Source of the DNA: CAZGAQ01 sp964523405
GTDB lineage: Bacteria; Planctomycetota; Phycisphaerae; UBA1845; Fen-1342
Length of the DNA stretch: 64,000 nucleotides
Reading direction: 5' to 3'
NCBI GenBank assembly: GCA_964523405.1
Contig: CAZGAQ010000019.1
Coordinates: 25,165 to 89,164, forward strand
Shown: positions 50,078 through 58,956 of the stretch, in pieces
Position numbering within the stretch: position 1 is the first letter of the stretch
Layout: every line of letters starts with the position of its first letter
The notes under the pieces: generated by a model
Told to the model about the DNA's origin: nothing
The model's input: only the letters and a program-made list of their open reading frames with translations
Databases searched by the model: none
Program-made: the position numbers and the translations under genes

Positions 50078-50851
50078 ATGACAGCCCCCGCAACGAACAC
50101 GACCGGCAAGGAAATCCGCTTCCGCATTCAGCGCCAGGACGGCCCCGGCGCCGTGCCGTATTGGGAAGACTTCGTCATGCCCTACGCGCCGGCCCACAAC
50201 GTCGTCTCCGCGCTGATGTACCTCCGCGAGCACCCCGTCACCGCCGACGGGCGGCGCGTGAATCCCGTTGTGTGGGAGTGCAACTGCATGGAGGAGGTCT
50301 GCGGGGCCTGCAGCATGCTCATCAACGGCGTGCCGCGGCAGTCGTGTGCCGCCCTGATCGACGAGCTGGAGCAGCCGATCGTGCTGGCGCCGCTGACGAA
50401 GTTCCCCGTCGTCCGCGACCTGCAGGTCGACCGCCGGAAGATGTTCGACGCGCTGCTGAAGGTGAAGGCCTGGGTGCCCGTCGACGGCTCCTGGGACATT
50501 CACCGCCACGCCCCGCTCATCTCCCCCGGCGTGCAGAGCATCCGCTATCTCTTCAGCCGCTGCATGACCTGCGGCTGCTGCATGGAAGCGTGCCCGCAAT
50601 TCCACGCGGACTCGGCGTTCATCGGCCCGGCGCCGCTCGGCCAGGCCCGCCTGCACAACTCGCACCCGACCGGCGAGTATTTCAAGGAGGACCGCCTGCA
50701 CGCCATCATGGGCCCCGGCGGCGTCACGGACTGCGGCAACGCCCAGAACTGCGCCAAGGTCTGCCCCAAGGACATTCCGCTCACGGAGGCCATCGGCGAG
50801 CTCGGGCGGCAGACCACGGTCCAGTGGCTCCGCGACCTGTTCGTCCGCTAG
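50078..50851 (+). CDS. sdhB: succinate dehydrogenase iron-sulfur subunit
   Basis: Electron-transfer subunit of complex II, 257 residues. The plant-type [2Fe-2S] site is C70, C75, C78 (CMEEVCGAC) and C90. The C-terminal ferredoxin domain has C162, C165, C168 and C172 (CMTCGCCMEACP) and the later CGNAQNCAKVCPKDIPL, giving the [4Fe-4S] and [3Fe-4S] clusters. An extra Cys at 68 precedes the first cluster. It is the last gene of sdhCAB. Its TAG stop codon lies inside the CTAG end of the inverted-repeat element at 50848-50952. Confidence 0.95.
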   Translation: MTAPATNTTGKEIRFRIQRQDGPGAVPYWEDFVMPYAPAHNVVSALMYLREHPVTADGRRVNPVVWECNCMEEVCGACSMLINGVPRQSCAALIDELEQPIVLAPLTKFPVVRDLQVDRRKMFDALLKVKAWVPVDGSWDIHRHAPLISPGVQSIRYLFSRCMTCGCCMEACPQFHADSAFIGPAPLGQARLHNSHPTGEYFKEDRLHAIMGPGGVTDCGNAQNCAKVCPKDIPLTEAIGELGRQTTVQWLRDLFVR

Positions 50852-50952
50852 AGCGGGTTCACTTTTGGTGCGGCGCTCCAGCACCGACATTCGTCGTCAG
50901 GCACAGAGGCCTGACGCTACCAGGCAACACACCATTTGTGAAACCGCACTAG
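50848..50952. mobile_element. second CTAG-bounded inverted-repeat element (MITE-like)
   Basis: A 105-bp block with CTAG at both ends. The left 23 bp (50848-50870) and the reverse complement of the right 23 bp (50930-50952) agree at 18 positions: CTAG, GCGG, TTCAC and TGGTG blocks are shared. The interior contains the REP-like hairpin at 50895-50916. No ORF. The sdhB stop TAG is inside the left CTAG. The right arm, CTAGTGCGGTTTCACAA, resembles the left arm of the element at 3707 (CTAGTGTAGTGCCTCACAA), so the two are probably one family. Confidence 0.6.
50895..50920. repeat. REP-like hairpin inside the CTAG element
   Basis: CGTCAGGC (50895-50902), loop ACAGAG, GCCTGACG (50909-50916), then CTAC: an inverted-orientation copy of the unit at 49905-49930. 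Confidence 0.6.
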
Positions 50953-51243
50953 CGGCAGGGGAGAGGGACGGGCCGCGCGCGGCCACCCTCACCCGCGCGG
51001 CCTCCGGGGAGAGGATGCGCAAGTTCCCGCCACCAAGCGCGAATCCCCGCCGCCGCCTGGCGCGTCGGCGCCATACGAAGCCGCGCCGTGCGATGTCGTC
51101 CCCCGCGAAACCGCCTCCGCGCCGCCGCTTGGCGCACCCCTCACCACGCACGGTTGACAACCGCTTCGCACCTTCGCGCTCTTCACGATGAAAACCCGCT
51201 GTCGAGCGTGGCCGGTTGCCGCGGTGGCCGCCGCTGCATCCCC
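50953..51243. other. non-coding region after sdhB
   Basis: No gene recognised; mostly Arg/Pro-coding-like GC-rich sequence in all frames. At about 51162-51180 a diverged copy of the sdh-region motif may be present. Nothing else seen. Confidence 0.4.
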
Positions 51244-51630
51244 TCACCCCGTCTGCTGGGTCTTGTACGCGTTGTCAAACTGCACGTGCAGGTCCCGCAA
51301 CTCCTGCTCCAGCTCCTTCTTCTGCCGCATCTCCGCCAGGTTCACCATCGACTTGAAGAACGCCGTGATGTACTTCCGCTCGTCAAATCGGTCCCGGCTG
51401 CGCCGCCCACCCGTCGAATAGGCGTCCGCAAACGCCACCTCGTGCGCCGCCTTGCACATATCATCAACGACCTGCCGGTTTGCCTCGTATGACTTCATCG
51501 TCGTGACGACCTCCCGAATCTGCCGGTAGACCTCCTTCGACGCATCCTCGCGCCGCGAGAAGCGCATGTAAATGAAGGTCACCACCAACGCTACCGTGAT
51601 CAGCCCGCCAATCAGTTTTCGCCCGTCCAT
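51244..51630 (-). CDS. small single-pass membrane protein, hypothetical
   Basis: A 128-residue protein with one N-terminal transmembrane helix (about 6-22, LIGGLITVALVVTFIYM) and a charged, helical periplasmic or cytoplasmic remainder (EDASKEVYRQIREVVTTMKSYEANRQVVDDMCKAAHEVA, then a segment rich in Lys/Glu that looks coiled-coil: LAEMRQKKELEQELRDLHVQFDNAYK). No family is recognised. The ATG at 51630 follows GGGAGGATT. It is downstream of, and on the same strand as, the zinc-ribbon membrane protein gene. Confidence 0.7.
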   Translation of the reverse strand: MDGRKLIGGLITVALVVTFIYMRFSRREDASKEVYRQIREVVTTMKSYEANRQVVDDMCKAAHEVAFADAYSTGGRRSRDRFDERKYITAFFKSMVNLAEMRQKKELEQELRDLHVQFDNAYKTQQTG

Positions 51631-51845
51631 ACAATCCTCCCAAATCCCGCGAAGTGCGTGTGTAGATCTCGCACGCCACCGCGCCCGGACGGAACCACCC
51701 CGCCCCGTTGCGCGAACAGACGTGTACTGCTCCCATCCTATAGCGCCGCCCGTATCGATCAATGTCGGGTAAACACCCCGAGAGCCGCCGCCACTCGCGG
51801 CCCGAATACTCGCCGTGCCCTGCCCGTTCTGCTGCGGCGTTGTAC

Positions 51846-53321
51846 CTATGGCGCCGCCCAGTCCGGCCGCGCATGCGTCACCCCGCGCGGATCGCGCAAC
51901 GCTGGCAGCCCCAGCCGCTGACGCAAGCTGTTCTGGTCTGCCAGCCGCGCCTCCCACTCCGGCAACCCGATCTCGCATACCGTCCCATCCGCCTGTCCGC
52001 ACGCGATGCGCGTCGACGGCAACTGGGGGGTGGCCGCGTTGGGTTCGGGCGTGCCGATCACCACCCATAGCTGCGAATCGGCCTTCGTCAGGTCCATCCC
52101 GTGATACGTGAACACGTAGTCCCCCAGCCGGTGGGCCGTCGTCCCGGGCGGCAAGGCCTGCGCCGCGCCCTGGGCCAGCCGATTGGCGGCCGCCGGCTCC
52201 AACTCGCCGAGGCGCTCGAGTGTCGCTCCGCCGACGGGGACTTGGGCGGTCGTCGTGAAGCTGCTCAGGCCCACGAAATCGCCGGCATCAAGGTAGCCGG
52301 CCGCGACCAGGTCGGACGCGTGCCGCGGGCCGCGCGCATCGCGCTCGCGGGCGAAGCGGAGCAGTTTGCTCAGGACGGCGCGCGTCTCGGAGCGCGATGG
52401 GCCCATGGCCCAGGACGGTTGCGTCGCGAGCGTCCCGGTCGTTCCGATTGACGAAACCACGCTGACCACGAACCAGATGTACAGGGCGATGACCGTGACG
52501 AATAGCACGATCGGGGGTGTTACCACGGCTAGCGCCGCGCGCCCGCCATGCACCCGCTGCGCCTCCTTCACCATCAGCGTGGCCGAAACGACCCACCAGA
52601 TCCAGCCGATGTACATGCCCAGGCACGGCACGGCGGTGAAGATGTTGGCGCCCGTGCTGAAGTAGATCGCCTGAGACGTGCGCGCGCGAGGACCCGCGGT
52701 CGCCCCCGTAAGCAGCAGGAGCCCGTGCGCCAGCAGGCTCCACAGGAACGTGCCCAGCACGAGGGCGATGTACATGCCGACCAACAGCAACACGCTCGCC
52801 ACGACGCCCCCCATGGCGGCCGGGCCGCGTCCCAAGCCGGCAATCAACGGCAACGCGGCCAGCGGCCCGGCGGCCCCGACCGCGGTGACCAGCAGCGTCA
52901 AGCGTGCGAACCAGCGCGCCGGTCCGGCGGCCCCGTCGGCCGGCAACCCCCGCATCAGGCGCATGGGTGACACCAGCGCCGCGCCCACCGTAGCCAGCCA
53001 CGCCTTCACCAGCCCGCGCTCCCGGCGCTCCAGCCAGGGGATGCGATACACATTGGTCTGCTGTTCGTGCACGCCCTCCGTCGGCAGCAGCACCATCTCG
53101 TCCATGTGTACGTTCTGACCACACTTCACGCAGGCAAATGCGGCCGGCACGAGATGCCCCTTCGCGCCGGTGCCGTAGTAGGACTGGCCGCAGTGGGGAC
53201 AGCAGAACTGCACGCTGTTGGGGACGAACTCGTAGTCGCTGGGTCGAAACGGCGTGCCGCACTCCGGGCAGCGGCGCTCGGTCAGGTTCCACAGGCGATA
53301 ATCGCAATTCTTGCAGCGCAT
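51846..53321 (-). CDS. zinc-ribbon multi-helix membrane protein
   Basis: A 491-residue protein with two zinc ribbons at the N-terminus: CKNC/CPEC (residues 3-21; NCDYRLWNLTERRCPECGTPF) and CPHC/CVKC (about 40-67). A Yip1-like set of five helices follows (about 145-300: LLVGMYIALVLGTFLWSLLAHGLLLL, VPCLGMYIGWIWWVVSATLMV). The C-terminal 170 residues are a soluble domain (LSKLLRFARERDARGPRHASDLVAAGYLDAGDFVGLSS) without recognised motifs. Function unknown. The first ribbon matches that of the protein at 14327-15118. Confidence 0.8.
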   Translation of the reverse strand: MRCKNCDYRLWNLTERRCPECGTPFRPSDYEFVPNSVQFCCPHCGQSYYGTGAKGHLVPAAFACVKCGQNVHMDEMVLLPTEGVHEQQTNVYRIPWLERRERGLVKAWLATVGAALVSPMRLMRGLPADGAAGPARWFARLTLLVTAVGAAGPLAALPLIAGLGRGPAAMGGVVASVLLLVGMYIALVLGTFLWSLLAHGLLLLTGATAGPRARTSQAIYFSTGANIFTAVPCLGMYIGWIWWVVSATLMVKEAQRVHGGRAALAVVTPPIVLFVTVIALYIWFVVSVVSSIGTTGTLATQPSWAMGPSRSETRAVLSKLLRFARERDARGPRHASDLVAAGYLDAGDFVGLSSFTTTAQVPVGGATLERLGELEPAAANRLAQGAAQALPPGTTAHRLGDYVFTYHGMDLTKADSQLWVVIGTPEPNAATPQLPSTRIACGQADGTVCEIGLPEWEARLADQNSLRQRLGLPALRDPRGVTHARPDWAAP

Positions 53322-53380
53322 CCGATCGTGACCTCAGGGCTGCCGTCTCGAGTGGGGCGCCGCGGCGCGGTCGCCGGCAT

Positions 53381-54028
53381 TCAGCGCTCCACCGGCGCCG
53401 GCCCCCAATTGGCCACCTCGGCCCGGATGGTCGGGCGCGTGAACCAGATCAACATGAACACGGGTAGAGCGCAGCCCCACAGCAGCGCCAGCACCAGGCC
53501 GACGACGGTGAAGCTCTGCGCCATCTTCGCGCCGAGCGCTGCCGGGCCGCCTTGCTGCTGCATCACCTGCAGCGACTCCTGCTGCATAGCCCAGCCGACG
53601 AACAGACCGGCGACCGCCGCGAGCATCTTCAGCGGGGCCCACCACAGCAGTCGGCGTCGCCCGGACGGCCGGCGTTGCAGCAGGCCGATGCCGCCGAGCA
53701 GCAGGAGGATCGCCAACACGAACTGGAGCAGGCAAAACGCCACGGTCCAGTTCTGCCAGTGGATCGCCACGCCGATCGAAGCCTGCTGTCCCGCCGGCAT
53801 GTGTTCCGCGATGGCCCCGATGAAAAGCGGTGCCAGCGCCCCCCACAGATTGGCCAGCAAGCCGCCAGCGCCGAACACGATCGCGATTACCCCGACGGCC
53901 GTCGGCCAGGAGGAGGTCCGTGCGGGCGTTGGCAGAGGGCCGGCCATGGTGGGCGGCGCGGCGCGCAGCGGCTCGCCGCCGGCGGGTTCGAAGCGGACCG
54001 GCTCGGGACCGCCAGGGGTCGTGGTCAT
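53381..54028 (-). CDS. multi-helix membrane protein, hypothetical
   Basis: A 215-residue membrane protein with four hydrophobic segments (TAVGVIAIVFGAGGLLANLWGALAPLFIGAIAEHM, WTVAFCLLQFVLAILLLLGGIGLL, PLKMLAAVAGLFVGWAM, FTVVGLVLALLWGCALPVFMLIW). The first 40 residues are Pro-rich and soluble. No motif assigns a function. The ATG at 54028 is chosen as the first sensible Met; a longer frame exists upstream. It lies just upstream of the zinc-ribbon membrane protein gene on the same strand, so the two and the small protein after them may form a unit. Confidence 0.7.
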   Translation of the reverse strand: MTTTPGGPEPVRFEPAGGEPLRAAPPTMAGPLPTPARTSSWPTAVGVIAIVFGAGGLLANLWGALAPLFIGAIAEHMPAGQQASIGVAIHWQNWTVAFCLLQFVLAILLLLGGIGLLQRRPSGRRRLLWWAPLKMLAAVAGLFVGWAMQQESLQVMQQQGGPAALGAKMAQSFTVVGLVLALLWGCALPVFMLIWFTRPTIRAEVANWGPAPVER

Positions 54029-54285
54029 GTGAGACCCTCCGCAACGAGGTCCGGCGTGCCGACGCGGCACGTCAGCGCGTCATGATGCCCGACTTGGGTG
54101 TGGGGGGCAAGGCGGGGGGGGCGGCGGAGTAGTGTGCCCGCATACGGTCGGGCCGTGGCGGCGTGGGTGGCAGACGGCACTGAGCGACGTGCACACAGTG
54201 CGTGGCGCGCTGCGAACAAGGAAGTACGGGCCCGCGGCATGCGCGGCACGGCGCGCCGGGGGCCGCGCCGCACATGCCACCTGAT

Positions 54286-55191
54286 CTACACGGGCCGCAC
54301 CGGGCGACCCTCGATGTAGCCCCGGTAGCCCTCGGGCTTGAGCTGGAAGCGCGGCCCGTCCTCGTCGGCCCACCTGAAGCCGTAGGTCTCCGGCCGGTAT
54401 GTCTTCATCACGTCCCAGAGTGACGCGATCGCGTGCTCGAAGTCCTTGTCGTCGTATGGGGGGCCCTGAAACACCATCAGTTTGCACGCCGGAAGCGACA
54501 TGAGCTCGAAGCCGTCGGGTACCTCCCCGGCGTAGTCGGTCGCGACCTCGACGCCCTGGACATACTGGGATGTCCCTGGGGTGCGGAGGTTCTCGGGCAG
54601 CCACATGCCCATCGGCTCCTGCAGCGTGTTGGGAATGGCGGCCAACTGGTCCCAGATGTCGCACCCCAACTCCTCGCAATACTCGAAGTAATGGGTGGCT
54701 TTGCGGCCGCGCTTGACGATCATCTTGCGAGCCGGGCGGTCGAGCACCTGGACGAAGACGGTGTCGGGTTTCTTGTGCGTAGACATGGTCAGCTCTCCTC
54801 GTTGCCTCTGGGTGTACCAATCCCGCAGTCGTGGTGGCAGGAACAACTCGACAGTGGCCCCGGTGCGGCGGAAGCGGGCGGGCGGCAGGCCGAATTGCCG
54901 GGCGAAGGCCCGCGTAAAGCCCTCGTGGGAGTTGAAGAAGAAGTCAAGGGCGACATCGACGATCTTGCACGGCGTGGTCCGGAGCTGCTCTGCCGCGGCC
55001 GAGAGGCGGCGCAGGCGGATGTACTCGAAGGGCGACTTTCCCGTGACTTCCCGGAACAGGCGGGCCGCATGCCACGGCGAGTAGAAGGCGGCCCGGGCCA
55101 GGGCGGCCATCGTGATCGCCGTGCCGAGATGCGTCTCGATATAGGTCTGCATCCGCTCGGCGGCCTTGAGTTTGTCCCACTGCGTCAGCAC
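54286..55191 (-). CDS. AraC-family regulator fused to a GyrI-like effector domain
   Basis: A 301-residue regulator of the Rob/SoxS-GyrI type. Residues 10-110 carry two helix-turn-helix units (AALARAAFYSPWHAARLFREVTGKSPFEYIRLRRL and FFFNSHEGFTRAFARQFGLPPARFRRTG). Residues 125-300 are a GyrI-like/SOUL-related small-molecule-binding domain (VQVLDRPARKMIVKRGRKATHYFEYCEELGCDIWDQL, FELMSLPACKLMVFQGPPYDDKDFEHAIASLWD). The start is set at GTG 55191, where GGAGG lies 4 nt upstream; the first ATG would truncate the first helix. The inducing ligand is unknown. Divergent from nothing obvious. Confidence 0.85.
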   Translation of the reverse strand: MLTQWDKLKAAERMQTYIETHLGTAITMAALARAAFYSPWHAARLFREVTGKSPFEYIRLRRLSAAAEQLRTTPCKIVDVALDFFFNSHEGFTRAFARQFGLPPARFRRTGATVELFLPPRLRDWYTQRQRGELTMSTHKKPDTVFVQVLDRPARKMIVKRGRKATHYFEYCEELGCDIWDQLAAIPNTLQEPMGMWLPENLRTPGTSQYVQGVEVATDYAGEVPDGFELMSLPACKLMVFQGPPYDDKDFEHAIASLWDVMKTYRPETYGFRWADEDGPRFQLKPEGYRGYIEGRPVRPV

Positions 55192-55511
55192 GGCGCCTCC
55201 ACCGTCTTGCAGCGCGAATCGTAGCTCCCGGTGCTCGCGGCTGCTTGACCGTCCGTGCGAATCTGAGGGCGCCGCGCGGCCCGGTGCGTTGCGACAGGGG
55301 GGCGGTTCCGCTGGGCTAAGGCCGGCGGGCACGATGCGCATTCACCGGCCGTCCGGCGCCGGCCTCCCTTCATCGTTTCAGTCTATGCGTTGGTCGCTCA
55401 GGCTCCTTCGGAATGACGGGGAGACGCGCTGCTGTGGAATGACCTGTATGGCGCGCTGCTCGCAGAGCAGGGGTACACGGGCGAGATGGCCGACCGTGGC
55501 ACGCGGCGGGC
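55192..55511. other. 320-bp intergenic region with dispersed repeat copy
   Basis: No gene. It contains the 24-nt string shared exactly with 456-479 (55305-55328). Nothing else recognised. Confidence 0.5.
55305..55328. repeat. exact second copy of the 24-nt repeat at 456-479
   Basis: Begins GTTCCGCTGGGCTAAGG and ends CCGGCGG. Identical over 24 nt to the left arm region of the inverted repeat near msrA, 55 kb away. Here the right arm is missing or diverged. Confidence 0.55.
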
Positions 55512-56786
55512 TCATTGGGCCGGCAGGGGCGGGGCAGCGGGCGTGTCGCACAGCGGCACGTCGAAGGCGAGCTGCACTTGCGTGCCGAACATCGGGTACT
55601 CGATGCGCGTGCGGAAGCCGCGAAAATCTCCGGGGTTCCAGCCCAGCTTGTCGCAGACGTGCGCGAGTAGCTCGTCGTAGCGCGGGATCTCGGCGGCGCG
55701 GAACGAACTGATGCCCCAGCCGAGGGGCTCCACGCGTTCGACGACGTCGAGCACTTCGAGGTCGCGGGTCTCGTCGTTGACTTCGGCCGCGCCGTGCGAG
55801 CCGACCTCGAGAATGCGGAGTCGCGGCTCCAGGCCGGCGTAGATGTCGCGGTGGAGGATGAGGTCGCACACGAACACGCGGCTCGGCAGCGTAATCGGAT
55901 ACACCACGCCCGACTTGTGGCGCCGATCATCGGGCATGCGGCTGCGACGCATCAGCCGGCGGCGCACCTCGGCCGTAACCACGTCGCGCGCCGAGCTCCA
56001 GCCGACACTCTCGCCCCAGTCCAGCACGTAGATGGCGTCGCTGCCCCGCAAATGGGTGGTGAGTTTCACCTGCGGGTCCGAGCAGAACGGGCGCAAGAGC
56101 ACGCCCTCGAACTTCTCCACTGGAAGTCCGTCCAGCGTGCAAGGCTCAGACGCACCCGGTCCTTGGGCCATGATCTGACTCTCGGTCCCTATCTTCAGGT
56201 CGGCTCCGGGGCGCACGCGACGCAAGCCGAAATAGCCCTCGATGTTCACGACGTCCGCGACGCGGGGATCATCCGATGGATGGAAGAAAACCGTGTATGC
56301 GACCACGTCGGCGGTGACACCCTTCAACTGACGTGCGCCGCGGTACATGGACTGCTTGGCGACGTTCTCGAACTTCAGCCGCGCGTCCGGCAGCGAGGCG
56401 GCGATGATCGCGTCGAGGCCGCTACGGTCGCCGCCGTGAACCTTGATGAGCGTGCGGAACGCGGCGACCGCATCGTCTGTCGGGCGCAAGATGTCGAGGG
56501 GGACGCCCTTGCGGCCGGCGGCCTTCACGACCCGCGAGAGGGGGTCCGGGCCGGGGATGACGTGGGCGGTGGCGAGCGGGTCCTTCTGTCGGACGGCCGC
56601 GAGCAGTCGGACCGCGAGGGCTTTATCGACTTTGAGCGTTTCGGCGAGTCTTGCGGCAGGCTGTGGGGCTCCGGGCAGGCGGGCGAGCAAGTCGGTGAAG
56701 CTCACGGCGAGATCGCGTCCGATCGTGGCGATATCGCCGACGATCTTGCTCTTAGTTGCCGTGGTCGTTGCGTTTACGTCTTTCAT
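55512..56786 (-). CDS. conserved-looking hypothetical protein with possible N-terminal helix-turn-helix
   Basis: A 424-residue soluble protein with no recognised family. The N-terminal 100 residues are helical and could include a winged-helix-like region (AARLAETLKVDKALAVRLLAAVRQKDPLATAHVIPGPDPLSRVVKAAG). The middle and end are alpha/beta (VVAYTVFFHPSDDPRVADVVNIEGYFGLRRVRPGADLKIGTE; VYPITLPSRVFVCDLILHRDIYAGLEPRLRILEVG). The ATG at 56786 is the first with the continuous helical start. No enzyme motif is visible. Convergent context is absent; the nearest neighbour is the AraC-GyrI gene, same strand. Confidence 0.72.
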   Translation of the reverse strand: MKDVNATTTATKSKIVGDIATIGRDLAVSFTDLLARLPGAPQPAARLAETLKVDKALAVRLLAAVRQKDPLATAHVIPGPDPLSRVVKAAGRKGVPLDILRPTDDAVAAFRTLIKVHGGDRSGLDAIIAASLPDARLKFENVAKQSMYRGARQLKGVTADVVAYTVFFHPSDDPRVADVVNIEGYFGLRRVRPGADLKIGTESQIMAQGPGASEPCTLDGLPVEKFEGVLLRPFCSDPQVKLTTHLRGSDAIYVLDWGESVGWSSARDVVTAEVRRRLMRRSRMPDDRRHKSGVVYPITLPSRVFVCDLILHRDIYAGLEPRLRILEVGSHGAAEVNDETRDLEVLDVVERVEPLGWGISSFRAAEIPRYDELLAHVCDKLGWNPGDFRGFRTRIEYPMFGTQVQLAFDVPLCDTPAAPPLPAQ

Positions 56787-57255
56787 GTTCGTTGCTGGAG
56801 TGCGGTCCGCACAGTGTATGAAACCCGCGTCTCTGTGCATTCTATCGCCACGGTTGGACACCGCAACAGAAAATCAGTGCAGATTCTGAGAACCTGTATT
56901 GAATCGTGATGGCGGTCCTGCTATTGTCGGAGACATGAGGAATCCGAGCCTGCTTGGCGGGAAGCGCAATTCGGCCGGATCGGGCGTTCGCCCGGCTTCC
57001 ACCGGAGGCTGTGAATCGCGGATCCGCCACCGGGTCGCGGGAACAGTTCCAGGCGGCGCGGCCGGAACCCCGACGGAACAGCGTTCGATCTCGATCGCGA
57101 ACTGCCGGCGGTGGGGGTGGCTGAGCAGCAAGCCGCCCTATGACGGCGCTGCTTCCATGCATGAGGAGCGGGAGTCGCCGGCGGTGTGCGCCGCCGGATG
57201 AGTGCCCGTTGGTCTGTGCCCGTCCGCGGGCGCACATAGGTGTGAGGAGGTCAAC
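56787..57255. other. 469-bp region upstream of the second PEP-CTERM gene
   Basis: No gene convincingly present; a 100-codon frame here is without conserved features. It probably contains the promoter and a long leader of the PEP-CTERM gene, but no strong box pair was found. Confidence 0.4.
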
Positions 57256-57993
57256 ATGTACGGATCGAAGATGACGCGTGCGGCGATCGTGCTGACCGGA
57301 ATCGCGGTGTGGTGTGCTTTGCCGGCGGTGGCCGACACACTGCAGGAGGTGCACACGCTGAACTACAGCGTTGCGAACCCGGTCTTTGGCACGACGTTCC
57401 AGTACACCCTGGACTTCCCGCTGTTTGACACGCAGGGCGGCACGCGGCAGCTCGCGGGGTTCAAGGCGGAATACAACTTGTACAACTCGTACACGATCAC
57501 GTACGGGACCAACCCCACGCAGTACTGGGCCGGCAACTTCACGTCGTGGACGCAGAAGTGGATCGGCACGCTCAACGGGGTGCTGACGCTGCCGGTGGAC
57601 AGCGGGTTCATGGACCACACCCGCGGTAGCGGGATGTTCGAGGCGCCGTGGACGACGGTAGTGCCGGGCCCGTCATCGGTTTCTCACGAGGGAATAATCC
57701 ATACCGAGCAGCAGGGGCCGCCGAGCGTGCTCGCCCTGATGACCGGCACCGGCACCGTGCCGCTGGCCTGCACCCATACGCTGTCGGCCCTGACGGCCAC
57801 GATGCCTGATCCGCGCCGGTGGCCGCCCCAGGCCCCGGTCAATCTGCGTATCTTCGATCCGAATCTGATCACCATCTCGCTGAACGAGATCGGCATGGAT
57901 ATCACGATTACCTACTCCTGGGACGCCGTACCCGAGCCGAGCGCCCTGGCGCTGCTGTCGCTGGGCGCGCTGACCCTGCTGCGCCGCCGCTAG
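57256..57993 (+). CDS. PEP-CTERM sorted secreted protein (second)
   Basis: A 245-residue exported protein. Signal peptide about 1-26 (ending LPAVA), a body with many aromatic residues (NLYNSYTITYGTNPTQYWAGNFTSWTQKWIG) that looks like a beta-sandwich, then the PEP-CTERM sorting end VPEPSALALLSLGALTLLRRR. The ATG follows GGAGG by 5 nt. The anchor motif is clear; the body is not a known family. No exosortase nearby. Confidence 0.82.
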   Translation: MYGSKMTRAAIVLTGIAVWCALPAVADTLQEVHTLNYSVANPVFGTTFQYTLDFPLFDTQGGTRQLAGFKAEYNLYNSYTITYGTNPTQYWAGNFTSWTQKWIGTLNGVLTLPVDSGFMDHTRGSGMFEAPWTTVVPGPSSVSHEGIIHTEQQGPPSVLALMTGTGTVPLACTHTLSALTATMPDPRRWPPQAPVNLRIFDPNLITISLNEIGMDITITYSWDAVPEPSALALLSLGALTLLRRR

Positions 57994-58114
57994 CCCAATC
58001 CTCCCTGCCCTACGCGGAGGAGCGCACGCGCGCGCGTGGGCTTCCGCAATGCGATACCGGGCGCAGCGGCTTCGGCCGGTGCGCCCGGTGTGCGTAGATC
58101 AGGCGGGCGGCCGG

Positions 58115-58438
58115 TCACAGCGTGATTTGCCACTTGTCGCAGTCGAGACCCCAGACCTGGATGGCGTTGGCGATCTTCTCGCGGAGGTTGCGGCGGGCGG
58201 CGCGCATGCCGAGGAGTCCGGGGATCGTGACCAGCCAGAAGAGGGGGATGATCGAGAGCACGATGAAGACGATCATCATGCCGCGCATCGAGGCACACGC
58301 GGTGTGGTAGTCCGTGAGGGCGTTTTTCACGTACAGGACTTTTGCCCGCTCGACCTCGTCCGGTGGGAGATGCCCCAGCGTTGCGGCGAATGCCATGAGC
58401 GCCGCAGAATCGAGTTGAACTCCAGTCGTGTTCATCAT
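58115..58438 (-). CDS. small membrane protein, hypothetical
   Basis: A 107-residue protein with one long or two short hydrophobic helices (about 53-80, GMMIVFIVLSIIPLFWLVTIPGLLG) between an N-terminal soluble helix (LMAFAATLGHLPPDEVERAKVLYVKNALTDYH) and a charged C-terminus (ANAIQVWGLDCDKWQITL). No family recognised. The start is MM at 58438/58435. Confidence 0.6.
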   Translation of the reverse strand: MMNTTGVQLDSAALMAFAATLGHLPPDEVERAKVLYVKNALTDYHTACASMRGMMIVFIVLSIIPLFWLVTIPGLLGMRAARRNLREKIANAIQVWGLDCDKWQITL

Positions 58439-58956
58439 CTTCGCGCCTCGAACCAAGCTGCCGCGGCCACCCTGCGAGGCCGCTTGGCCACAAGCAATAT
58501 AGCCGCTGCGGTGGGGACGAGTGTTATAGATCGCCGCCGGTTTTGGACTCGGAGGAGGGGCCGGGGATGGGGCGCGCCGCGGGACGGACGGTTTCCGCAC
58601 GCCTGCGGTGTGCGAGAGAGAGGGGGGGACTGTCAGCCATCGGCGCGAGCGGTCGGCCGGTCGCGGGGTCGTTCATTCGGTGATACGCCGGCGCGTGGGG
58701 GTGGGTGAGGCCGCTGAAGCGGCCAAGTGCGGCGCCGAGGCGGCAGGGCGGGTGGTGAAGCGAGGTGATGCGGAAGAGCACGCAGTCGGGACCATGACGG
58801 AAGGCCTCCTGACGGAGAGGGTGCGCGCGCGGAGGGGCGAATGCAAACGGCGACACGGGGGTTGGGGGCGTGGGGCGGGGATTGATGCGCGGAGGGCGGG
58901 GATTGGCGGGATTTCACTGGCGCGGCGTGGGAGAGCGAGCCGCTCGGCGGCCCGCG
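58439..58956. other. 518-bp G-rich region without a recognised gene
   Basis: Frames in this stretch are Arg/Gly/Pro-biased and lack conserved motifs. No promoter, terminator or repeat was recognised. Confidence 0.4.
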
